From contig JBBDXI010000032.1 in assembly GCA_040902425.1 (NCBI GenBank), forward strand, positions 1-6,125: a DNA stretch of 6,125 bases, read 5' to 3'. The translations under genes and the position numbers were made by a program. Below the pieces are notes generated by a model that was not told the DNA's origin, searched no databases, and worked only from the letters and a program-made list of their open reading frames with translations. Of this stretch, positions 1 through 6,101 are shown in pieces. How positions within the stretch are numbered: the stretch's first letter is position 1; every line of letters starts with the position of its first letter. The DNA comes from JBBDXI01 sp040902425. GTDB taxonomy: Bacteria > Planctomycetota > Phycisphaerae > Phycisphaerales > UBA1924.

Positions 1-1252
1 CGTCGCAGTTGGCGTAGGCCTCCCCCGCCGCGTACCGCGTCAGGAAGCACCCGAAGTCCGCCACGTTCAGCACCGGCGCCGTCGTGCTCTCGTCGCAGTT
101 CGCGTAGCACGCCGGCGGCGGCGGCGGGCACACCCACGCCGCGATCCGCGCCGCCGGCTGGCCCCCCGCGCTGGTGAAGGCGCCCGCGGCGATCAGGTCC
201 CCGTTGTACACCGTCAGCGCGTGCACCGCCGAGCCCAGCCCCGTGCCGACGGTGTGCCACGCCGTGCCGTCCCACGCCGCGATCCGGTTGAAGCCGGAGA
301 CCCCGCCGACCTCGGTGAAGTTGCCGCCGATCACCAGTTCGCCGTTGTGGACCGTCAGCGCGTTCACGCTGAACCCGCTCTGGCTCACGCCGGCGCCCAC
401 CGCCGACCAGGCGTTCCCGTCCCACGCGGCCACGCGATTGGCAGTCACGCCGCCCGCGCTGGTGAAGTCGCCCCCGGCGATCAGCTTCCCGTCGTAGACC
501 GTCAGGGCTCGCACCGTGTTCCCGATGCCGGAGCCCAGCCCGTGCCAGGCCGTGCCGTCCCACGCCGCGACGCGGCTCGTGCCCCCGAAGGAGAAGAACC
601 CCGCGGCGATCAGTTCGCCGTTGTACGCCGTCAGCGCTATCACCCGCTGGTTGATCCCGCTCCCCACCGGCCCCCACGAGAAGCCGTTCCACACCGCGAT
701 CCAGTTCGCCGGGGCGCCGCCGATGCTGGTGGCCATCTGGCCGCCCGCGTAGAGGTCGGCGCCGTATGCCGCCACGGCGTAGGGCGGGCTGCCCGTCCCC
801 AGCCCGTTCCCCAGCGCGGACCAGAACGACCCGTTCCAGGCGCCGATCTTGTTCAGCGTGACCCCGTCGAGGCTCGTGATCCACCCCCCGGCGATCAGCT
901 GGCCACCGTACACCGTCAGGGCCATGACGCCGCTGCTGTCCGCGCCCGAGCCGCTCCCCAGGGCGGACCACGCCGCGCCGTCCCACGCCGCCACGAAGCG
1001 CGCCGGCGCCCCGCCCGCGGTCAGGAACGGGCCGCCCGCGATCAGCTTCCCGTCGTAGACTGTCAGGCAGAACTGGCCCGCGTTGCCCGAGATCCCCGCG
1101 TCCAGGCCGGCGCCGAGCGGTTGCCAGGAGCACTGGCCAAGGGCCGGCGCCCCGCCCGTCGCGAGGGCGCACGCGAGCAGCCCGGCCGCGGCCAGCCGGG
1201 GCGCGGGGCCATTGGCCGGGGATCGAGAGTCACGGGCGGCGGGCATGGTCAT
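1..1252 (-). CDS. Secreted seven-repeat beta-propeller-like protein with dockerin-like C-terminus (partial, 3' end off the window)
   Basis: The reverse strand reads without a stop for 417 codons from ATG at 1252 to the window edge; the C-terminus is missing. Residues 1-39 look like a signal peptide: basic n-region (R7, R10, R19), hydrophobic stretch 20-36, probable cleavage near A-L-G|Q (39/40). Residues 41-373 hold seven repeats starting near 41, 95, 144, 193, 236, 282 and 332, with the pattern W-x2-[LV]-G-x-G ... A-L-T-V-Y-x-G-x-L-I-A-G-G-x-F-T-x2-G-G ... R-[IV]-A-A-W-[DN]-G. Seven such units suggest a seven-bladed propeller, resembling Kelch or Rax2-like repeat proteins (inference). A proline linker (376-380) leads to a dockerin-like segment (382-417) with C386, D387 and the motif LNVADFGCFLTRYAAG, followed by the start of a second half-repeat. 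The start is set by AAGGAGG five bases upstream; a second in-frame ATG lies at 1246. C41 follows Q40, so it does not fit a normal lipobox. It is likely exported and surface-held; the ligand is unknown. Reading frame is very secure, function is not. Confidence 0.9.
   Translation of the reverse strand, partial: MTMPAARDSRSPANGPAPRLAAAGLLACALATGGAPALGQCSWQPLGAGLDAGISGNAGQFCLTVYDGKLIAGGPFLTAGGAPARFVAAWDGAAWSALGSGSGADSSGVMALTVYGGQLIAGGWITSLDGVTLNKIGAWNGSFWSALGNGLGTGSPPYAVAAYGADLYAGGQMATSIGGAPANWIAVWNGFSWGPVGSGINQRVIALTAYNGELIAAGFFSFGGTSRVAAWDGTAWHGLGSGIGNTVRALTVYDGKLIAGGDFTSAGGVTANRVAAWDGNAWSAVGAGVSQSGFSVNALTVHNGELVIGGNFTEVGGVSGFNRIAAWDGTAWHTVGTGLGSAVHALTVYNGDLIAAGAFTSAGGQPAARIAAWVCPPPPPACYANCDESTTAPVLNVADFGCFLTRYAAGEAYANCD
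134..1132 (-). repeat. Seven tandem protein repeats (propeller blades)
   Basis: Seven consecutive units of about 43-54 codons occupy residues 41-373 of the leftward gene. The core is A-L-T-V-Y-x-G-x-L-I-A-G-G, then a variable F-T-x-A-G-G turn, then a R-[IV]-A-A-W-[DN]-G strand. Units 2, 3 and 4 are the most diverged (for example V-A-A-Y-G-A-D-L-Y-A-G-G in unit 3); units 5 and 7 are closest to consensus. Similarity remains at DNA level: 477-506 and 1038-1067 differ at one base in 30. Confidence 0.85.
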
Positions 1253-1257
1253 GGTGG

Positions 1258-1264
1258 CCTCCTT
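1258..1264 (-). promoter_or_regulatory. Shine-Dalgarno AAGGAGG of the propeller gene
   Basis: On the minus strand AAGGAGG is followed by five bases (CCACC) and ATG at 1252. The next in-frame ATG (1246) would be 11 bases away, so 1252 is preferred. The protease gene has the same seven bases and the same spacing. Confidence 0.8.
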
Positions 1265-1303
1265 GAGGGTCCCGGCCTGATCGGCGCCGGCGGCGGGAAC
1301 TCC

Positions 1304-1331
1304 AGACTACCGTCCGCAGGGGCTTCGTCAA
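1304..1331 (-). promoter_or_regulatory. Candidate sigma70-like promoter of the propeller gene
   Basis: On the minus strand TTGACG (1331-1326) is separated by 16 bases from TAGTCT (1309-1304). This matches the -35 consensus well and the -10 consensus at its key T-A...T positions. Predicted start is near 1297, giving a leader of about 45 bases that contains the Shine-Dalgarno. The 1336-1355 palindrome lies directly upstream of the -35. The call rests on sequence match only. Confidence 0.45.
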
Positions 1332-1335
1332 GAGG

Positions 1336-1355
1336 TTTCCGAAATATCTCGGAAA
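1336..1355. promoter_or_regulatory. Operator-like inverted repeat in the divergent intergenic region
   Basis: TTTCCGA (1336-1342), a six-base spacer AATATC, and its exact reverse complement TCGGAAA (1349-1355) form a perfect 7+7 palindrome. It is a conspicuous AT-rich island in very GC-rich DNA. It sits between two divergent genes, four bases upstream of the -35 of the leftward promoter and about 30 bases before the rightward ATG. The geometry suits a dimeric regulator acting on one or both genes. No T-run follows on either strand, so it is not a terminator. The regulator is unknown. Confidence 0.55.
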
Positions 1356-1387
1356 TCGTGTCGGCATCCCGTCCGCGGGCGGGTACG

Positions 1388-2641
1388 ATGACCCCCGAAC
1401 CCCGGTCCCCCCTCCTATCCATGAAGACCCGATCCTCCCCAGCGCCCGAGCAGTTCCTGACCGCCGGCGCCTTCGACGCCGCCGCGGCCGCCGTGGTCCT
1501 GGACCTCCGCGCCTCCCTCGCGGCCCTGGTCACCGCCCTGCGCGACCCGGTCCACCGCGCCATCGACCTCGAGCGGGCCCTGGGCCTCGACAAGAAGCTC
1601 GCCTGGCAGGTCTTCCGCATCGTCCGCGCCACGGGGCTGACCGAGGTCGGCAACATCCCCGCCCCGCCCTCGATGGAGCGCCTCCTCGCCGCCGCCCGCC
1701 GCCGGCGCATCCCCGCCGCCATCGCCGACGAGGTCCGGCGCGCCTACGCCCGCTTCGAGGAGTTCCAGGCCCTCCACGGCGGCGACCGCGAGGGGCTCCT
1801 CTCCATGCTCAGCGGCCTCATGGAGGGCGCCAGCGAGGCCCACGAGCTGAAGGTCCGCAAGGCCCACTTCCGCAGCAGCGCCCACGTCTGGGGCGTGCAG
1901 TCGGCGATGCAGGTCCGGACCCAGATCATCCACACCCGGCCCGAGGCCGGCGCCCGCGTCGAGGACCTCGCCATGGTCTACGGCGACCTGGGCCTCCAGC
2001 GCCTCCGCCCCGGCCAGCCCATGATGGTCGTCGCCTGGATCAACGCCAGCGACAACCCCGAGGGCGACGACCGCCCCCCTGAGGCCCGGCCCCGCCCCGG
2101 CCAGGCGCAGCTCGACCTCCTCGACCAGTTCAGCTCCCGGCCCCTCCCCCGCATGGCCGCACGCCCGGGACTCGAGGGCGCCCTCGAGACCGAGCTCATC
2201 TTCCCCCCGGGACGCGCGGCCGCGGCCTCCCTGTACGCGCGTCTCGAGGCCCGCGGCGTCGCCCGCGACCGCCAGACGGTCTACGGCGGGCGGCTCCTCT
2301 TCACCATCCCCACCGAGGCCGCGGTCTGGGAGCTGCTCGTCCCCGCGGGCCTGACCGACCCCGCCGGCGCCCGCGCGTCCATCTACGGGCGCCGGCACCA
2401 CCCCGAGCACGTGATGGAGGAACGCCCCACCGACCTGCTCCCGCAGCGTGCCGCGGTGGACTTCCTGGGGACGCTCGACACCGCGCCGCCCCTGGAGGGG
2501 GCCCCCCGCCACGCCGAGGCCGTCGCCCACACGCTGGGGGCCCTCGGCTGGCGCGACACCCGCTACGACGTCTACCGCTGCCGCGTCGAGTACCCGGTCA
2601 TCCACACGCTGCTGGCCCTACGGGTGGACGCCACGGCCTGA
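1388..2641 (+). CDS. Unrecognised cytoplasmic protein with a possible N-terminal helix-turn-helix
   Basis: An open frame of 417 residues from ATG 1388, or 406 from ATG 1421, ending with TGA at 2639-2641. Third positions are almost all G or C and the composition is protein-like, unlike the Arg/Pro-rich readings upstream in the same frame. I do not recognise the family. There is no signal peptide or membrane segment, so it is probably cytoplasmic. Numbering from the 1421 start: 12-135 looks largely helical; 47-71 (D49-L50-E51 ... L54-G55-L56-D57-K58-K59 ... Q63-V64-F65-R66-I67) has helix-turn-helix-like spacing; 84-135 is helical and basic (RRRR at 93-96); 140-300 looks alpha/beta; 213-250 is a Pro/Arg-rich, perhaps flexible segment. 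No catalytic motif is visible. The start is uncertain: neither ATG has a Shine-Dalgarno, and GTG 1358 is also in frame. It is divergent from the propeller gene across a palindrome and convergent with the protease gene. A regulator role is a weak inference. Confidence 0.85.
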   Translation: MTPEPRSPLLSMKTRSSPAPEQFLTAGAFDAAAAAVVLDLRASLAALVTALRDPVHRAIDLERALGLDKKLAWQVFRIVRATGLTEVGNIPAPPSMERLLAAARRRRIPAAIADEVRRAYARFEEFQALHGGDREGLLSMLSGLMEGASEAHELKVRKAHFRSSAHVWGVQSAMQVRTQIIHTRPEAGARVEDLAMVYGDLGLQRLRPGQPMMVVAWINASDNPEGDDRPPEARPRPGQAQLDLLDQFSSRPLPRMAARPGLEGALETELIFPPGRAAAASLYARLEARGVARDRQTVYGGRLLFTIPTEAAVWELLVPAGLTDPAGARASIYGRRHHPEHVMEERPTDLLPQRAAVDFLGTLDTAPPLEGAPRHAEAVAHTLGALGWRDTRYDVYRCRVEYPVIHTLLALRVDATA

Positions 2642-2689
2642 ATGACCGTGGCCGCGAGACCCGGGTCGCACGCCCCCACGGCGCGGCGC

Positions 2690-2721
2690 AAAAAAACCGG
2701 CGGGCCTGGTGGGCCCGCCGG
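2690..2721 (-). terminator. Intrinsic terminator of the protease gene
   Basis: CCGGCGGGCC (2697-2706), loop TGGTG and GGCCCGCCGG (2712-2721) make a perfect 10-bp GC stem. Seven A bases (2690-2696) give a U7 tract after the stem when read on the minus strand. The stem begins about 35 bases past the protease stop codon. Read on the plus strand there is no T-run after the stem, so it should terminate only leftward transcription. Confidence 0.9.
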
Positions 2722-2755
2722 GGGACGAAGCGGCGACGGTTGGGCGGCGGGCGCC

Positions 2756-5671
2756 TTACGGGGCCGAGCACCCGGCGGCGTACTTCGTGAGGAAGCACCC
2801 GAAGTCGGCCACGTTCAGCACCGGCGGCGTGGTGCTGTTGTCGCAGTTGGCGTACGGCGCGGCCGCGGCGTACTGGGTGAGGAAGCACCCGAAGTCGGCC
2901 ACGTTCAGGAACGGGTTGACCGCGCTTCCGTCGCAGTTGGGGTAGCAGCGGGGCTGCCCGCAGATCACGAACGCGAAGTCGCCGCTGGAGAGAGTCCACG
3001 CGCCGGCGCCGGTTCGGAACGCGTGAGCGCTGGCGAGCGTGTTGGTGCGCGCCCAGCCCCAGGTGAAATCGACCGTGTCGCCCAGCGCGCTGAGCCAGTA
3101 CTGCCCGGGGCTGAGCGTGATGGACGCAAACGAGACGGTGTACTGGTAGATCGGGGAGTTGAAGCCCGCCATCGTGAGCCCGGTGTCAAGGACGGGCACG
3201 CCCGTGACGGTGCGGGTGGCGACCAGGGAGCCGGGCAGGCCCCCGCTGTTGCTGAAGATGCGCAGCACGATCGTCTGGCTCGTGGGGGGCGTGGGCGAGT
3301 TGGAGTACCCCGCCCAGAGCGTCGCCCCGTTGAGAATCCACGTCTGCGGCACGGAGAAACTGTCCGCCTCTTCCTGCCCGCCGGGCACCGAGTTGAGGCC
3401 GGAGATCGACGCGTTGGGCGGGTCGTGGGCGACGAGCCGGCTGGCGCACGAGGCCAGGTTGACGCCGTAGCAGAGCGAGCCGTTCCAGACGCGCGGCGTA
3501 AGGGTGGTGCCGAACGGCGCGTTCGAGGCCGCGCCGGTGTTGATGGTCACGTGGCTGCTGGTGTGCTGCTGGTTCAGGCCCGTGCCGTTGGTGTAGGAGT
3601 GGCCCTCGAACGACGTGCCGGACGTGCTCAGACGGAGCGCGAAGCCGTAGGTGGTGTTGGCGTTGAGGGTCACAAAGTCGCTCAGCGCGAACGGCGAGGG
3701 GGTGTTGACGGCGCTCGAGGTGCCGGCGGCGGTGGCCACCTCGGTCCAGGCGCCAGGGTTCGACTCGAACCCCACGTGGGTGCCCAGCTTCCGGTAGAGC
3801 GTCAGGTTGCACGCCAGGCCGCCCACCCCCGCGACGTTGGTCGAGAGCCCGGTGAGCGTGATCGGCAGCGACCCCACGGTGGCGTTGAAGTAGACCATGC
3901 CGCCGTTGTTCCCGCCGTTGTTCTGGGCGAAGAGCGTCTCGGTGCACTGCCCCGCCGACTGGTTCAGCTGATACCCGATGCCCCCGTTGAACACCCGCCC
4001 GGCCGCGATCGAGCCGAACGGCGTGTTGGAGGCCGAGATGCCCGTGATGGTGAGATCGGGGTTGGTGTAGACCTCGTTGGTCCCCGTCCCGTTCGTGTAC
4101 CGGTGGCCCGCCCCGCTGTCGAAGACGATCGCCACCCCGTAGGTCTGCGACCCGTTCAGCGTGAACGTGTTCTTCAGGGCGCCGAGCGTGAACTCGTCCT
4201 GCGGCTTGGGCATCCCCGCCCCATCCGCCACCTTCGTCCACGCCGCCGCGGTCGTCTGGGCGCCCGCGGCCGTCCCCGGCCGGATGAACACCTCGAAGTT
4301 GAAGAAATCGTCGGCCTCCGTCGCCGTCGCGTTGCTGGTGGACCCGTTCGCGAACACGTTCAGCAGCAGGTGGGTCACCTCGATCGCCCTGGGGCCCGTG
4401 GCCACGTCGAAGAAGATCGACCCGCCGTCGCTCCCGCCGTTGTTCGAGGCGAGCGTCGTGGAGAGCACCTTGGAGACCGTGCCGTCGTAGGGGTACGCCG
4501 TCCCCAGGGGGCCCGACAGCGCGGACTGGAGCCCCGCCAGCTCGATCGCCGTCCCGGAGTTGGTGCCGCCCGGGCAGCCGGCGTTGGTGTGGATCCCGAT
4601 GGCCTGCTCGAAGAACAGCGGGAACGTCCCCAGGATCTGCGTCACCGGAGACCCGGAGTTGCCGCCGCTGGTGTCCGTGCTGTAGTTGATCCGCGTCCCG
4701 ACCTTCCCCGCGTACGGCCCGGCGTGGGTCTTGTTGATCTGCTCCCACTGGTTGGGCACCGCCGGGATCCCGGCCTGGTCGTTCACGACACCGTGCCCGC
4801 GCACCGTGGTCGTCGCCGTTCCCCCCGCGGGCGCTGCGCTGGCCAGGATGTACGCCCCACGCCCCTGCGCCACCCGCGCCGGGAGCCCGGTGTTGGAGTT
4901 GTTGTTGGTGTTGAAGCGCGCCCAGTCGTTCCCGATCGCCACGTTCGCCCGCTGGATCGACGCCGCCTGCACCGGGAACTGGAACGCCGGCGGCGGGGCC
5001 ACCAGGGCCCCCGTGCTGGTGGAGGGCGGCACGTTGAACAGCATCACCACGCCCGCCTGGTTGACACCCACGCAGTGGCCCGCGGTCAGCAGTTCGTTGG
5101 CGTTGCCGTTCTCCGAGATCAGCCAGCCCGTGCACCCGACGTTGATCCGCCCGGTGCGGGGCTCGTTGTACGGCACGCGGTCGTCGGTCGTCCCGCAGAT
5201 GGTCCGCGGCGGGAGCAGGTCCAGCCCCGCCACCACCGTGTCGATCACCACGCGGTTCTCCCCGCCGGCGGCGACGTACAGGTCCACCCGGACCGCCTCG
5301 CCGTTCATGATCGCGCTGAAGTTGTCCCACTCCGGGAGCGACTGCGCATCCAGGAAGTGCTGCTCCCCGTCATGGAGCGAGGTGATGACCAGGTACGAGC
5401 CGCCCCGCGCGCGGTTCACCCCGGCGAGCCGCGTCTCCTCCGCGAAGCGCACCCGCATCCACGGCGAGTGGGGGATGCGAACCTCCTGGCTCCAGGCCAG
5501 CACCGTCTCCGCCCCGGGGTGCGCTACCGGCCCGAGGTCCAGGACGCCCGAGGCGATGTTCACCCGAACATCCTGCGACGGGGGCGGGACCGCCTGAGCC
5601 AGGGCCACCGAAGACACCGCCAGGCCCGCGGCCGCGGATAGACACCAGGTGCGCACGTGAGAACGAAGCAT
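2756..5671 (-). CDS. Secreted chymotrypsin/V8-like serine protease with duplicated beta-rich domains and C-terminal dockerin-like repeats
   Basis: 971 residues from ATG 5671 (AAGGAGG five bases upstream) to TAA at 2756-2758. Signal peptide 1-25: R3, H5, R7, hydrophobic 10-24, cleavage at A-L-A|Q. Residues 26-158 are uncharacterised, perhaps a pro-region. The catalytic domain (about 170-390) has His in T-A-G-H-C (H199), Asp in N-D-W (D249) and Ser in G-G-N-S-G-S-P (S339); C180 and C200 could form the usual disulphide beside the His. A-I-G-I-H-T-N-A-G-C (357-366) resembles the G-I-H segment of V8-type glutamyl endopeptidases, while D333, six residues before Ser, recalls trypsin's specificity Asp, so specificity is open. 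Residues 401-568 and 576-737 are two copies of one beta-rich domain. Residues 740-905 form a third beta-rich domain, vaguely like lectin-type choice-of-anchor domains. The tail (909-971) has two dockerin-like repeats. It probably hydrolyses proteins outside the cytoplasm, tethered by its tail. Fold and triad are secure; substrate and partner are unknown. Confidence 0.93.
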   Translation of the reverse strand: MLRSHVRTWCLSAAAGLAVSSVALAQAVPPPSQDVRVNIASGVLDLGPVAHPGAETVLAWSQEVRIPHSPWMRVRFAEETRLAGVNRARGGSYLVITSLHDGEQHFLDAQSLPEWDNFSAIMNGEAVRVDLYVAAGGENRVVIDTVVAGLDLLPPRTICGTTDDRVPYNEPRTGRINVGCTGWLISENGNANELLTAGHCVGVNQAGVVMLFNVPPSTSTGALVAPPPAFQFPVQAASIQRANVAIGNDWARFNTNNNSNTGLPARVAQGRGAYILASAAPAGGTATTTVRGHGVVNDQAGIPAVPNQWEQINKTHAGPYAGKVGTRINYSTDTSGGNSGSPVTQILGTFPLFFEQAIGIHTNAGCPGGTNSGTAIELAGLQSALSGPLGTAYPYDGTVSKVLSTTLASNNGGSDGGSIFFDVATGPRAIEVTHLLLNVFANGSTSNATATEADDFFNFEVFIRPGTAAGAQTTAAAWTKVADGAGMPKPQDEFTLGALKNTFTLNGSQTYGVAIVFDSGAGHRYTNGTGTNEVYTNPDLTITGISASNTPFGSIAAGRVFNGGIGYQLNQSAGQCTETLFAQNNGGNNGGMVYFNATVGSLPITLTGLSTNVAGVGGLACNLTLYRKLGTHVGFESNPGAWTEVATAAGTSSAVNTPSPFALSDFVTLNANTTYGFALRLSTSGTSFEGHSYTNGTGLNQQHTSSHVTINTGAASNAPFGTTLTPRVWNGSLCYGVNLASCASRLVAHDPPNASISGLNSVPGGQEEADSFSVPQTWILNGATLWAGYSNSPTPPTSQTIVLRIFSNSGGLPGSLVATRTVTGVPVLDTGLTMAGFNSPIYQYTVSFASITLSPGQYWLSALGDTVDFTWGWARTNTLASAHAFRTGAGAWTLSSGDFAFVICGQPRCYPNCDGSAVNPFLNVADFGCFLTQYAAAAPYANCDNSTTPPVLNVADFGCFLTKYAAGCSAP
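2787..2908 (-). repeat. Two dockerin-like repeat units with a 32-bp exact direct DNA repeat
   Basis: Bases 2787-2818 and 2877-2908 are identical over 32 bases with a 90-base (30-codon) period. They encode the L-N-V-A-D-F-G-C-F-L-T core of the two units (residues 922-932 and 952-962 of the protease). Each unit has C-D-[GN]-S upstream (C913/D914, C943/D944) and G-C-F cysteines (C929, C959). A 17-base core of the same repeat recurs at 42-58 in the propeller gene. D, N and S positions suit a calcium-binding loop, by analogy with dockerins. Confidence 0.85.
3461..4471 (-). repeat. Internal duplication of a beta-rich domain in the protease
   Basis: Residues 401-568 and 576-737 align along their length. 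Shared landmarks are S/Q-N-N-G-G-x2-G-G-x-[IV]-[FY]-F near the start, A-W-T-[KE]-V-A in the middle, then T-Y-G-[VF]-A, H-x-Y-T-N-G-T-G, N-x-P-F-G and R-V-[FW]-N-G at the end. The copies are clearly diverged, so the duplication is old. Both look all-beta; function is unknown, plausibly binding or spacing between the catalytic domain and the tail. Confidence 0.85.
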
Positions 5672-5676
5672 CGGTC

Positions 5677-5683
5677 CCTCCTT
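5677..5683 (-). promoter_or_regulatory. Shine-Dalgarno AAGGAGG of the protease gene
   Basis: On the minus strand AAGGAGG is followed by GACCG and ATG 5671. This strong site fixes the start next to a good signal peptide. It argues against the 104-codon upstream extension of the frame, which reads as Arg/Gly/Pro-rich non-coding sequence. Confidence 0.85.
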
Positions 5684-5932
5684 ATCGCTGCGTGTTGAGC
5701 AAGCACCGAGGGGCCAGCCCCCCGAGGCACCGCGGGCGCCGCGACGGGGTGCCCCTGACCGGGTCCCCGGAGTGTCGCCATCGCCCGCAACCAACTCCGC
5801 CGCGGTCCCCCTTCGCGGCCGGACTGCCCGATGCGCGGCACACGCGCAGCGGGGCACAGAGCCCGGACCCCCGAGCGCGCGAAGCCTACCGCGCGGGCCG
5901 TTTTGATGCAACGGAATCCGTGGCGCGCCGCG

Positions 5933-5948
5933 GCCCCCGTTCGGGGGC
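5933..5948. repeat. Perfect GC hairpin upstream of the protease
   Basis: GCCCCCG (5933-5939), TT, CGGGGGC (5942-5948) form a perfect 7-bp inverted repeat. No T-tract follows it on either strand, so it is not a standard intrinsic terminator. It lies upstream of the weak protease promoter candidate. Its role is unknown, and chance is possible in DNA of this GC content. Confidence 0.4.
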
Positions 5949-6101
5949 TCTCGCAGGACTCGGCGCGGCCATGGCGATGGCACCCACGATTCGATACGGC
6001 AATGGCGCGACCGGTGCGGGCGCCGGCCGTCAGGTCACCCCACCCGGCGGGCCGACCCCTCCGGCCCGGGGCCGCACTCACGCCCCACACGGCGTGCACG
6101 C

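Noticed and set aside
1128..1139. Possible lipoprotein cysteine C41 in the propeller protein
   Set aside because: The residues before it are L-G-Q, and Gln at -1 does not fit a lipobox. Ordinary signal peptidase cleavage is more likely.
221..1387. Upstream extension of the plus-strand gene in the same frame
   Set aside because: Reads as Arg/Pro/Val-rich sequence antisense to the propeller repeats and passes through the promoter and palindrome region. The real start lies at or near 1388-1421.
1415..2605. Minus-strand open frame opposite the unknown plus-strand gene
   Set aside because: Composition is Gly/Val/Glu/Ala-biased with no motif and no Shine-Dalgarno. The plus-strand reading is more protein-like, with near-complete G/C third positions.
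2658..2667. Palindrome GACCCGGGTC just after the plus-strand gene
   Set aside because: Only 10 bases with no loop and no T-run, so it cannot be a plus-strand terminator; chance is likely at this GC content.
3186..5330. Long minus-strand open frame in another phase of the protease region
   Set aside because: Arg/Gly/Gln-rich low-complexity reading with no recognisable motif, fully nested in the protease gene.
2642..5641. Plus-strand open frame of about 1000 codons opposite the protease
   Set aside because: Its translation is Arg/Val/Gly-rich without domain or signal. It is antisense to a protein with a complete catalytic triad, signal peptide, terminator and Shine-Dalgarno; stop codons are simply rare in such GC-rich DNA.
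5883..5911. TTGCAT-N17-TAGGCT as a promoter for the protease
   Set aside because: Only about half of each hexamer matches consensus and it lies over 200 bases from the start codon. It is too weak to list as a feature.
5672..5983. 104-codon N-terminal extension of the protease
   Set aside because: The extension is Arg/Gly/Pro-rich, would bury the signal peptide, and ignores the strong AAGGAGG five bases before ATG 5671.
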